Source of the DNA: JAEUMY01 sp033764435
Lineage (GTDB): Bacteria > Pseudomonadota > Gammaproteobacteria > Burkholderiales > Usitatibacteraceae
DNA length: 64,000 nucleotides
Assembly (NCBI GenBank): GCA_033764435.1
Contig: JANRIX010000012.1
Coordinates: 1 to 64,000, forward strand
Direction of reading: 5' to 3'
Shown piece by piece: positions 41,306-51,056 of the stretch. The notes beneath the pieces are model-generated. The model had not been told where the DNA came from. It saw only the letters and a list, made by a program, of their open reading frames with translations, and did not search any database. How positions within the stretch are numbered: the first letter of the stretch is position 1; the number at the start of each line of letters is the position of its first letter. The translations under genes were made by a program, and so were the position numbers.

Positions 41306-43330
41306 CTACAGGCTTGTTGCCAGACGGACACCCTGGTCGATGGCGCGCTTGGCATCCAGCTCGCCGGCCTCTAATGCGCCGCCGATCAGATGGGTGCGAA
41401 TATTCGCAGCCTTGAGCGGTGCCTCCAGTTCGCGCAGCGGCTCCTGCCCCGAGCAGAGCACGATGGTGTCCACTTCCAGAAGTTGCGGCTTTTCCCGCTT
41501 CTCGCCGAAGCTGATCCAGAGGCCATTGGGCTCGATGCGCTCGTAGTTCACGCCGGGGATCATTTCCACTTTTTTCTTTTTCAGCGCGGCGCGATGGATC
41601 CAGCCCGTCGTCTTGCCGAGCCCCTTGCCGACCGACGTGGCCTTGCGCTGCAGCAGGTAGACCTGGCGCGCCGGCGGTTCGATGTCCGGCTTGACCAGGC
41701 CACCACGCGTGGCTTCCGGGTCGCCCACGCCCCACTCCTTTTTCCAGGCCTCGATATTGAGCGACGGTGACTCGCCCTCGTGCACCAGATACTCGCTCAC
41801 ATCAAAACCGATGCCGCCCGCGCCGACCACGGCGACACGCTTGCCCACCGGTTTCTTGTGCAGCAGCACGTCAATGTAGGACAGCACGTTGGGACTGTCC
41901 TGTCCCGGGATTTTCGGATTGCGCGGCGTGACGCCGGTGGCGAGGATGACCTCGTCGTAGACCTTGAGATCATCGGCGGACACACGCGTGTTGAGATGCA
42001 GCTTCACGCCGGTCGCCTCGATGCGCCGGCCGAAGTAGCGCAGCGTTTCGTAGAACTCTTCCTTGCCCGGGATGCGCTTGGCCATGTTGAACTGGCCGCC
42101 GATCTCGCTGGCCGCATCGAAGAGATGCACCTCGTGGCCGCGCTCGGCGAGCGTCGTCGAGCTGGCCAGCCCGGCCGGGCCGGCGCCGACCACGGCGATG
42201 CGCTTCTTCGTCTGAACTGGCTTGATGACGATCTCGGTCTCGTGGCAGGCGCGCGGATTGACGAGACAGGAGGCAAGCTTTTGCTGGAACACATGATCGA
42301 GGCACGCCTGGTTGCAGCCGATGCAGGTGTTGATGTCGGCAGCACGCCCTTCTGCGGCCTTCTTCACGAACTCCGGATCCGCCAGCAGCGGACGTGCCAT
42401 GGACACCATGTCTGCGCAGCCATCGGCCAGGATCTGCTCGGCGACTTCCGGCGTGTTGATGCGGTTGGTCGTGACCAGTGGAATGCCCACCTGGCCCTTC
42501 AGCTTTTTCGTGACCCAGGCGAACGCGCCGCGCGGTACCGAGGTGGCGATGGTGGGCACGCGTGCCTCGTGCCAGCCAATGCCGGTATTGATGATCGTGG
42601 CGCCTGCGTTCTCGATGCCCTTCGCCAGCTGCACGATCTCGTCCCAGCTCTGGCCCTCGGGAATCAGGTCGAGCATGGACAGGCGATAGACGATGATGAA
42701 GTCCTTGCCTACCGCCTCGCGCATGCGCGAGACGATTTCCACCGGCAGCCGCATGCGGTTGGCGAAGCTGCCGCCCCATTCATCGGTGCGCTGGTTGGTG
42801 TGGGCCACCAGGAACTCGTTGATGAAATAGCCTTCGGAGCCCATGACCTCCACGCCGTCATAGCCGGCTTCCCGCGCCAGCACGCCGGCGCGGACAAAAC
42901 ACTTGATCTGGCGTTCGATCCCGCGCACCGAGAGCTCGCGGGGCGTGAAGGGCGTGATGGGCGACTTGATGCGCGACGGCGCCACCGACAGGGGCGAGTA
43001 GCCGTAGCGGCCCGCATGCAGGATCTGCAACGCGATCTTGCCGCCGTCAGCATGCACGGCATCCGTGATGATGCGGTGGCTCTTGGCGGCACCCGACGAT
43101 GCGAGGCGTGACCCGAATGGTGACAGCCAGCCTTCGATATTTGGTGCAAAGCCACCCGTGACCATGAGGCCCACGTCGCCGCGTGCGCGCTCGGCGAAGT
43201 AGGCGGCAAGCTTCGGGAAGTCGCGCGCCCTGTCCTCCAGCCCCGTATGCATGGAGCCCATGAGGACGCGATTTTTCAGGGTGGTGAAGCCGAGATCGAG
43301 CGGGGCGAGGAGATGCGGATAGGCGGACAA
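41306..43330 (-). CDS. fadH: 2,4-dienoyl-CoA reductase (NADPH), FadH type
   Basis: 674-aa iron-sulfur flavoenzyme for beta-oxidation of polyunsaturated acyl-CoAs. I choose the TTG at 43330 (AGGAG 7 bp upstream), giving MSAYPHLLAPLDLGFTTLKN, which matches E. coli FadH in start and length. The upstream GTG at 43366 has no ribosome-binding site. The N-terminal TIM barrel binds FMN (NRVLMGSMHTGLE; catalytic region GWHEARVPTI). The [4Fe-4S] site is CIGCNQACLDHVF with a fourth Cys in CLVNPRAC. FAD and NADPH Rossmann motifs are VVGAGPAGLASS and VVGAGGIGFDVS. One palindrome near the C-terminus encodes AANIRTH. Confidence 0.9.
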   Translation of the reverse strand: MSAYPHLLAPLDLGFTTLKNRVLMGSMHTGLEDRARDFPKLAAYFAERARGDVGLMVTGGFAPNIEGWLSPFGSRLASSGAAKSHRIITDAVHADGGKIALQILHAGRYGYSPLSVAPSRIKSPITPFTPRELSVRGIERQIKCFVRAGVLAREAGYDGVEVMGSEGYFINEFLVAHTNQRTDEWGGSFANRMRLPVEIVSRMREAVGKDFIIVYRLSMLDLIPEGQSWDEIVQLAKGIENAGATIINTGIGWHEARVPTIATSVPRGAFAWVTKKLKGQVGIPLVTTNRINTPEVAEQILADGCADMVSMARPLLADPEFVKKAAEGRAADINTCIGCNQACLDHVFQQKLASCLVNPRACHETEIVIKPVQTKKRIAVVGAGPAGLASSTTLAERGHEVHLFDAASEIGGQFNMAKRIPGKEEFYETLRYFGRRIEATGVKLHLNTRVSADDLKVYDEVILATGVTPRNPKIPGQDSPNVLSYIDVLLHKKPVGKRVAVVGAGGIGFDVSEYLVHEGESPSLNIEAWKKEWGVGDPEATRGGLVKPDIEPPARQVYLLQRKATSVGKGLGKTTGWIHRAALKKKKVEMIPGVNYERIEPNGLWISFGEKREKPQLLEVDTIVLCSGQEPLRELEAPLKAANIRTHLIGGALEAGELDAKRAIDQGVRLATSL
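41395..41408. repeat. TGCGAATATTCGCA palindrome, copy 13
   Basis: Exact 14-mer near the 3' end of fadH, encoding ANIR in LKAANIRTHLIGG, where homologues usually have a similar hydrophobic strand. Confidence 0.95.
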
Positions 43331-43390
43331 GGGTTGCTCCTGGGTAGTCGTTCTTGTTTGAACCACTATGCCACAGACACGGGCCGCGTT

Positions 43391-43822
43391 TTAGAGCACT
43401 TTCTCGAAGGCTTTTGGTGTAGTCACGTGGCGATAGCCGATGGACTCGTAGAAGGCATGCGCATCGGTGCGTTGCTGGCCGGAACGCAACCGGATACGCG
43501 GGAGCTTGTGCGATCTCGCCCAATCCTCAACCGCCTGCATCAGCGCGCGTGCGGCACCCCGGCGGCGAGCCGATGCATCGACGACCAGTGCGGCGACATC
43601 GGCATAGCGCGCGACCTGCAGCCGATCCATGAAATGCGCGTGAACCCAGCCGATGACGGTTCCGTCCGCAGCGCAGGCCGCCCGCAAGAAATGGTCGGCC
43701 CTGTCGCGAATATTCGCAAAGCGCTCCGCGACTTCTTCGGCCGTCGCGGGATAACCGAGCTGGGCGCTGATGGTACCCAGTCGCGCGTAGTCGGAGTCGG
43801 AAATCGGGCGAATGGTGATCAT
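43391..43822 (-). CDS. GNAT-family N-acetyltransferase
   Basis: 143-aa single-domain acetyltransferase. ADVAALVVDASARRRGAARALMQA contains the acetyl-CoA loop (near residue 85) and LRSGQQRTDAHAFYESIGYRH is the usual C-terminal half, resembling the RimI/AAC(6')-type group. Substrate unknown. It has one palindrome core inside (FANIRDR) and an exact copy just upstream of its ATG, the closest pair in the window (132 bp). Confidence 0.85.
   Translation of the reverse strand: MITIRPISDSDYARLGTISAQLGYPATAEEVAERFANIRDRADHFLRAACAADGTVIGWVHAHFMDRLQVARYADVAALVVDASARRRGAARALMQAVEDWARSHKLPRIRLRSGQQRTDAHAFYESIGYRHVTTPKAFEKVL
43705..43718. repeat. Palindrome core GCGAATATTCGC, copy 14
   Basis: CGCGAATATTCGCA in the GNAT gene, encoding FANIRD. 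Confidence 0.95.
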
Positions 43823-43836
43823 GGCGTCAACCTCAT

Positions 43837-43850
43837 TGCGAATATTCGCA
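43837..43850. repeat. TGCGAATATTCGCA palindrome, copy 15
   Basis: Exact intergenic 14-mer, 15 bp upstream of the GNAT ATG and 10 bp from the sucCD terminator. It lies where a promoter or ribosome-binding site would be expected. Confidence 0.95.
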
Positions 43851-43859
43851 CTGTCAAAA

Positions 43860-43885
43860 CAATGGGGCGCCGCAGCGCCCCATTG
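43860..43885 (-). terminator. Rho-independent terminator of the sucCD unit
   Basis: An 11-bp stem (CAATGGGGCGC and its complement) with a 4-nt loop, followed by TTTT on the minus strand. It lies beyond the sucD fragment, so the fragment is still inside the transcribed unit. Confidence 0.85.
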
Positions 43886-43903
43886 TCGGGTTTCATATCG
43901 GAA

Positions 43904-43989
43904 TTACTTCAGCACTGACTTCAGCGTCTTGCCCATCTCCGCCGGATTGCGCGTTACCTTGATGCCGCACTCCTCCAATATGAGCTTCT
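43904..43989 (-). pseudogene. Leftover 3' end of a second sucD
   Basis: About 86 bp nearly repeating the 3' end of sucD at 44056-44141. Translated, it reads LEECGIKVTRNPAEMGKTL then KSVLK and a TAA stop, against MEECGIKVTRNPAEMGKTL then KSVLN in sucD. About ten nucleotide differences, nearly all silent, mean the copy is a diverged paralogue end, not a recent tandem slip. It has no start codon of its own. Confidence 0.85.
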
Positions 43990-44011
43990 AGTGTCGGCCG
44001 CCCGGCGGGCT

Positions 44012-44037
44012 TAACTTGGGTGAAAGCACCCAAGTTA
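44012..44037. terminator. Hairpin directly after sucD
   Basis: An 11-bp stem TAACTTGGGTG-AAAG-CACCCAAGTTA, 18 bp after the sucD stop. No T tract follows, so it may be an mRNA-stabilising hairpin or weak terminator. It separates sucD from the leftover fragment. Confidence 0.55.
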
Positions 44038-44055
44038 GCCTCCACTGAGAACTGG

Positions 44056-44934
44056 CTAGTTCAGCACCGACTTCAACGTCTTGCCCATCTCCGCAGGATT
44101 GCGCGTCACCTTGATGCCGCACTCTTCCATGACGGCCAGCTTCTCCTGCGCCGTGCCCTTGCCGCCGGAGACGATGGCGCCGGCGTGGCCCATGCGCTTG
44201 CCGGGCGGGGCGGTGACACCGGCGATGAAGCCGATGACGGGCTTCTTCATGTTCTCCTTCACCCAGCGCGCAGCGGTTTCCTCGTCGGAGCCGCCGATCT
44301 CGCCCACCATGATCACGGCTTCGGTGTTGGGATCGTCGTTGAACATCGTCATGACATCGATATGCTTCATGCCGTTGACCGGATCGCCGCCGATGCCGAC
44401 ACAGGTGGACTGGCCGAGATTCAGTTCGCCCAATTGGCCCACGGCTTCATAGGTGAGCGTGCCGGAACGCGACACAACACCGATGGGGCCTTTCTTGTGG
44501 ATGTGGCCGGGCATGATGCCGATCTTGATTTCGTCGGGCGTGATGACGCCAGGGCAGTTCGGTCCGATGAGGATCGTTCTCTTGCCCTGCATCTTGTAGC
44601 GGGTGCGGATCATGTCGCGCACCGGAATGCCTTCGGTGATGCAGATCACCAAATCCAGACCGGCTTCAACCGCTTCATCAATCGCGGCAGCCGCAAAGGG
44701 CGGCGGCACATAGATGACCGATGCATTGGCGCCGGTCTGCTCCTTCGCTTCCTTCACCGTTTCGAAAATGGGCACGCCCTCGTACGACTGGCCGCCCTTC
44801 TTCGGCGTCACGCCGGCCACGAAACACTCGCGACCAAAGGCGTAGTTGAGGCACTGCAGCGTGTGGAACTGTCCCGTCTTGCCGGTGATGCCCTGGGTCA
44901 TCACGCGGGTGTTCTTGTTGATCAGAATGGCCAT
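44056..44934 (-). CDS. sucD: Succinyl-CoA synthetase alpha subunit
   Basis: 292-aa alpha subunit of the TCA-cycle enzyme that converts succinyl-CoA, ADP and phosphate to succinate, ATP and CoA. The CoA-binding Rossmann part has TQGITGKTGQFHTLQ and GVTPKKGGQSYEGVPIF. The phospho-His loop is GKRMGHAGAIVSGGKG (near residue 246), and LIGPNCPGVITP is conserved. Start at the ATG at 44934, 11 bp after the sucC stop with AAGGAG in front. Its 3' end has a diverged partial copy just downstream. Confidence 0.97.
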   Translation of the reverse strand: MAILINKNTRVMTQGITGKTGQFHTLQCLNYAFGRECFVAGVTPKKGGQSYEGVPIFETVKEAKEQTGANASVIYVPPPFAAAAIDEAVEAGLDLVICITEGIPVRDMIRTRYKMQGKRTILIGPNCPGVITPDEIKIGIMPGHIHKKGPIGVVSRSGTLTYEAVGQLGELNLGQSTCVGIGGDPVNGMKHIDVMTMFNDDPNTEAVIMVGEIGGSDEETAARWVKENMKKPVIGFIAGVTAPPGKRMGHAGAIVSGGKGTAQEKLAVMEECGIKVTRNPAEMGKTLKSVLN

Positions 44935-44944
44935 GGTGTTCTCC

Positions 44945-46111
44945 TTATTGCTTCTGCACCGCAGCCACGATCTTCTGTGCGGCGTCGGCCATGTTGTCGG
45001 CGGCGATGATGGGGAGGCCCGATTCGGCCAGCATCTTCTTGCCAAGGTCTTCGTTGGTGCCCTTCATGCGCACCACCAGCGGCACCGAGAGGTTGACCGC
45101 CTTGCACGCGGCGATGACGCCTTCCGCGATGGTGTCGCAGCGCATGATGCCGCCGAAGATGTTGACGAGAATGCCCTTCACCTTGGGGTTCTTCAGCATG
45201 ATCTTGAAGGCTTCCGTCACCTTCTCGGCCGTGGCGCCACCGCCCACGTCGAGGAAGTTGGCAGGGCTGGCGCCGTACAGCTTGATCGTGTCCATGGTCG
45301 CCATGGCAAGACCGGCACCGTTCACGAGGCAGCCGATGTTGCCATCGAGTGAGATGTACGAGAGCCCAAACTTGGAGGCTTCGATCTCTGCCGGATCTTC
45401 TTCATCCAGATCACGCATGGCCACGATGTCGTCGTGACGATAGAGCGCGTTGGAATCGAAATTCATCTTGGCATCCAGCGCCACGACCTTGCCTTCGCCC
45501 GTATAGATGAGCGGATTGATCTCGGCCAGCGAGCAATCGGTTTCGTCGAAGGCCTTGTACAAGCCCTGCAGCAGCGCGCGCGCCTGGGGAATGGAGGCTT
45601 CGGGCACGCCGATCTTGCGGGAGACATCGTCGGCGTCCTTGTCGGTAAGCCCGGTCATAGGATCAATGAACACCTTGTGGATTTTCTCGGGCGTGTGCTC
45701 GGCCACTTCCTCGATGTCCATGCCGCCTTCGCTGGAGGCCATGAGGCAGACGCGCTGCGTGGCACGATCCACCACCATGCCGACATAGAGTTCCTTCTTG
45801 ATGTCCGCACCTTCCTCGATGAAGAGGCGCTTCACGACACGGCCTTCCGGGCCGGTTTGGTGCGTGACCAGCGTCATGCCCAGGATCTTGGAGGCGTAGT
45901 CACGCACCTCGTCGATCGACTTGGCCACCTTGACGCCACCGCCCTTGCCGCGACCGCCGGCATGGATTTGCGCCTTCACCACCCAGACCTTGCCGCCCAG
46001 GGTTTCGGCGGCCTTCACCGCCTCGTCAACGCTGAAGCACGGGATGCCGCGCGGGGTGACCACGCCATAGCGGCGCAGGACTTCCTTGCCTTGATATTCA
46101 TGGATATTCAT
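44945..46111 (-). CDS. sucC: Succinyl-CoA synthetase beta subunit
   Basis: 388-aa beta subunit with ATP-grasp domain (MNIHEYQGKEVLRRYGVVTP; KAQIHAGGRGKGGGVKVAK) and the C-terminal ligase domain (FLDVGGGATAEKVTEAFKI; NIFGGIMRCDTIAEGV). Length equals the typical family size. It is first in the sucCD operon; the 212 bp upstream (46112-46323) contain a TAGAAT -10-like box near 46260 on the minus strand and no gene. Works with SucD as an alpha/beta complex in the cytoplasm. Confidence 0.97.
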   Translation of the reverse strand: MNIHEYQGKEVLRRYGVVTPRGIPCFSVDEAVKAAETLGGKVWVVKAQIHAGGRGKGGGVKVAKSIDEVRDYASKILGMTLVTHQTGPEGRVVKRLFIEEGADIKKELYVGMVVDRATQRVCLMASSEGGMDIEEVAEHTPEKIHKVFIDPMTGLTDKDADDVSRKIGVPEASIPQARALLQGLYKAFDETDCSLAEINPLIYTGEGKVVALDAKMNFDSNALYRHDDIVAMRDLDEEDPAEIEASKFGLSYISLDGNIGCLVNGAGLAMATMDTIKLYGASPANFLDVGGGATAEKVTEAFKIMLKNPKVKGILVNIFGGIMRCDTIAEGVIAACKAVNLSVPLVVRMKGTNEDLGKKMLAESGLPIIAADNMADAAQKIVAAVQKQ

Positions 46112-46323
46112 GTTGGGTCTTCCTGTTGGGTTTGCTGCCGGGTATCCGAAACGGAAGCGGTGGGTCCGTCGGATGGATTGCGGAATCCGCTACCGGTCAT
46201 CGCATCGGACAGATGCGTGCCCCGGGCCGGGTCCGGAAAATCTTGTTGTTCTATGCGCCATATTCTACCAGCGTGGCGACGCTTCCCTTGACCCGGCGCA
46301 AGCGGGAAACAAGCGTGCGCGAC

Positions 46324-46896
46324 TCAGTGATTTTCCGATTCGACCCCACGATTCACGGGCGTGAGCCCCGTGTACCAGCGCGGATAAAAGCGCGCGACCG
46401 CGGGCTGGTCCGAGCGCAAGGCGTGGCAGCCATCCAGCTGGAAGGGCTTGCGTGACGGATCCTGCGTGCCCTGCCCCGCCATGGTCTGGTAGGCGGCAGT
46501 CGCCAGGGCGCCGACGAGTTCAGTGAGGTGGGTGCAGCCCCGTGTGCCGCCAAGCAGGCGCTTGACCTGATCTCTGAAGCCGGGGCGAATGGCAATGCCG
46601 ATGAGCTTGCGATAGTCGGGCGTGATGGCGGCGCAATGATTGACGTAGGGGTGCGCATCCGACGCAGCCACGGCATCGACAATGGTGAGCGTGCGGTCGA
46701 CGGTGATGCGCAGCCACATCGAGTGCAGCGGCTCGCCCGCAGGCCGAGGGCCGCTGGCCAGCTGCAGATCAAAGGTCTTGGTGTCCTGAAGATGGCCTTC
46801 GATGTCGAAACAGCCATCGTCGCGCTTGTAGCCGCGGATCAGGATATCGCGATGGTGCAAGGCCTCACGGGGCGAGGTGGGGGGCGGAAGCGGCAT
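46324..46896 (-). CDS. DUF2889-family protein
   Basis: 190-aa cytoplasmic protein. The family is recognisable in RGYKRDDGCFDIEGHLQDTK, MWLRITVDRTLTIVDAVA, HPYVNHCAAITPDYRKLIG and LLGGTRGCTHLTELVGALATAA; the Cys/His-rich patches suggest a metal or cofactor site. DUF2889 proteins have no assigned biochemistry; some are encoded beside acyl-CoA or aromatic catabolism genes. The start is the ATG at 46896, with a TTG alternative at 46902. A terminator for the kinase gene lies just upstream. Confidence 0.8.
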   Translation of the reverse strand: MPLPPPTSPREALHHRDILIRGYKRDDGCFDIEGHLQDTKTFDLQLASGPRPAGEPLHSMWLRITVDRTLTIVDAVAASDAHPYVNHCAAITPDYRKLIGIAIRPGFRDQVKRLLGGTRGCTHLTELVGALATAAYQTMAGQGTQDPSRKPFQLDGCHALRSDQPAVARFYPRWYTGLTPVNRGVESENH

Positions 46897-46929
46897 AGGC
46901 AAATGACGGCGACGTGCTGCGGATGGAAC

Positions 46930-46955
46930 AAAAAGGGCGGAGCACCGCTCCGCCC
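46930..46955 (-). terminator. Rho-independent terminator of the kinase gene
   Basis: Stem GGGCGGAGC-N3-GCTCCGCCC (46935-46955) with five T residues on the minus strand. It sits 41 bp beyond the TAA at 46996 that ends the kinase only if the reading frame is restored, which supports that stop as the ancestral gene end. Confidence 0.85.
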
Positions 46956-46995
46956 AGCTTCAACCTTCCCCGTGGAGAAAGCCCGGGACGCAGGC

Positions 46996-49523
<2,528 letters not shown>

Positions 49524-49648
49524 ACTGCTCTCCCTTGGAGTCGCTCCAACCCGGCGGATTGTAGCAAGAAGGCCCCCCGAAGTGGCGCAGCATCGGATAC
49601 CGCTGTCACAGGATGCGCCAACCCGGGGGCCGGCGCCGCTGGCAGCAG

Positions 49649-51055
49649 TCAGGCCAGGAAGCCGAGGTCGCTTGAGGCGAATCGTCCGATATTCGGCAGT
49701 ACCAGCGGCAAATCACTCGCCGCGACTCCCAGCCAGCGCGACAGCGTGGCAGCGTACTGGTCAACCGACACACCAGGCAGCCAGCGTCCGTTGGTCGACA
49801 CGTCGTCGGGGCCACCCAGGGTCAGATCAGGGTAGCGCCCGTAGAAGTCACCGCCACGCACGGATCCGCCCATGATGAGGTGATGGTTGCCCCACGCATG
49901 GTCGGACCCGCCGCCGGAGGCCAGCTTCAACGTGCGACCGAAGTCCGACAGGGTGAAGGTGGTCACCTGGTCCGCCACGCCCATCTGCACGGTGGCGTCG
50001 TAGAACGCCTTCATCGCCGGTGCCAATTGCGCAAACAACCCGTCCTGGGTGTTGATCTGGCCGGCATGCGTGTCGAAGCCGCCCAGTGAGACGAAGAAGA
50101 TCTGGCGCTTCAGGCCCAGGGCGGCGCGGGCGTTGATCAGACGCGCCACCTGCAACAGCTGGTTGCCGATGCTGGTCGCTGGCGTGGGGAACAGACTGTT
50201 CAGGCTGGTGGTCGCGCCGGTAATCACGGGGTTGATGACATTCGACGAATCGATCGCCTGGGCAAAGATGTCGTCCGCCTCACGCACGAATTCGTTGCTG
50301 CTGTTGAGCAGCAGCAGGTCGCGCAATGCATTCCGCCGTGCGGTCGATGCGGCGCTGGTGGTGAACCCGGACAATCCGAACGTGCCGGTCGAGGGAATGG
50401 CCACCGTGTTGGGCGTGTTGCCGATGGTGAAGAAGGCGCTGCCGGCGATGCTGGCGATCATGGGCAGCGTGTTGGTGCCGTTCTGCGAGTCGATCACGTC
50501 GGCCAATCGCCCGCCCCAACCGGTGCGCGCCGCCTGATCGGAAATCGCCGCCTGCCACTGCGCCTGTTGATCGGAATGCGAGAACAGCTGATCCGGCCGT
50601 GCCTTGCTGCCTTGCGAATATTCGCTCTTGGTGAGCGGCTCCACCAGCGGGCCCACGTTGCACAGCACCGCAAGCTTGCCCGCATCCCAGACGCTCTTCA
50701 GCGGCGCAAATTGCGGATGCATCCCGTAGCCGGCCGACGTGCTGCGCGGATTGATTGCCACCAGCTCCGCCTGCGGGATGGCGATGCCGCCATTGGTCGT
50801 GCCACCGCGGGCAGTTGAATACAGGTTGTATGCCGCGTTGTCCCGCGGGATGACAAGGTTGTTCCCATCGTTGCCGCCAAACAGGAAGATGCAGACCAGC
50901 GCCTTGTAATCACTGGGTGGCGCAGCCTGCGCCAGCGCGTTGGACAGACCCAGGCCCTGCAGCGTGCCCAAGGCACTGACGCCGGCCAGCGCGCCGGCAG
51001 ACTGCAGAAATGCGCGGCGCGTGAGAATCATCGGTGACTTGTTGACGTTTTTCAT
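49649..51055 (-). CDS. DUF1501-family Tat-exported protein
   Basis: 468-aa protein with a twin-arginine signal (TRRAFLQSAGALAGVSALG) and family motifs LVCIFLFGGNDGNNLVIPRD near residue 50, YGMHPQFAPLKSVWDAGKLAVL, NVGPLVEP, ISLGGFDTHAGQ-like FVSLGGFDTHAGQINTQ and FTLSDFGRTLKLASGGGSDHAWGN near 380. DUF1501 proteins are alkaline-phosphatase/sulfatase-fold and almost always sit next to DUF1800, as here (1-bp gap). Function unknown; the pair is thought to act in the periplasm. One palindrome core encodes KSEYSQG. Confidence 0.9.
   Translation of the reverse strand: MKNVNKSPMILTRRAFLQSAGALAGVSALGTLQGLGLSNALAQAAPPSDYKALVCIFLFGGNDGNNLVIPRDNAAYNLYSTARGGTTNGGIAIPQAELVAINPRSTSAGYGMHPQFAPLKSVWDAGKLAVLCNVGPLVEPLTKSEYSQGSKARPDQLFSHSDQQAQWQAAISDQAARTGWGGRLADVIDSQNGTNTLPMIASIAGSAFFTIGNTPNTVAIPSTGTFGLSGFTTSAASTARRNALRDLLLLNSSNEFVREADDIFAQAIDSSNVINPVITGATTSLNSLFPTPATSIGNQLLQVARLINARAALGLKRQIFFVSLGGFDTHAGQINTQDGLFAQLAPAMKAFYDATVQMGVADQVTTFTLSDFGRTLKLASGGGSDHAWGNHHLIMGGSVRGGDFYGRYPDLTLGGPDDVSTNGRWLPGVSVDQYAATLSRWLGVAASDLPLVLPNIGRFASSDLGFLA
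50613..50626. repeat. Palindrome core GCGAATATTCGC, copy 16
   Basis: TGCGAATATTCGCT in the DUF1501 gene, encoding SEYS (the second of the three possible frames). Confidence 0.95.
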
Positions 51056-51056
51056 G

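Noticed and set aside
46839..46995. C-terminal tail of the kinase frame beyond 46996
   Set aside because: It runs through a terminator and into the next gene and is Arg/Trp-rich; the alternative frame gives a normal kinase end. I treat the tail as a frameshift product.
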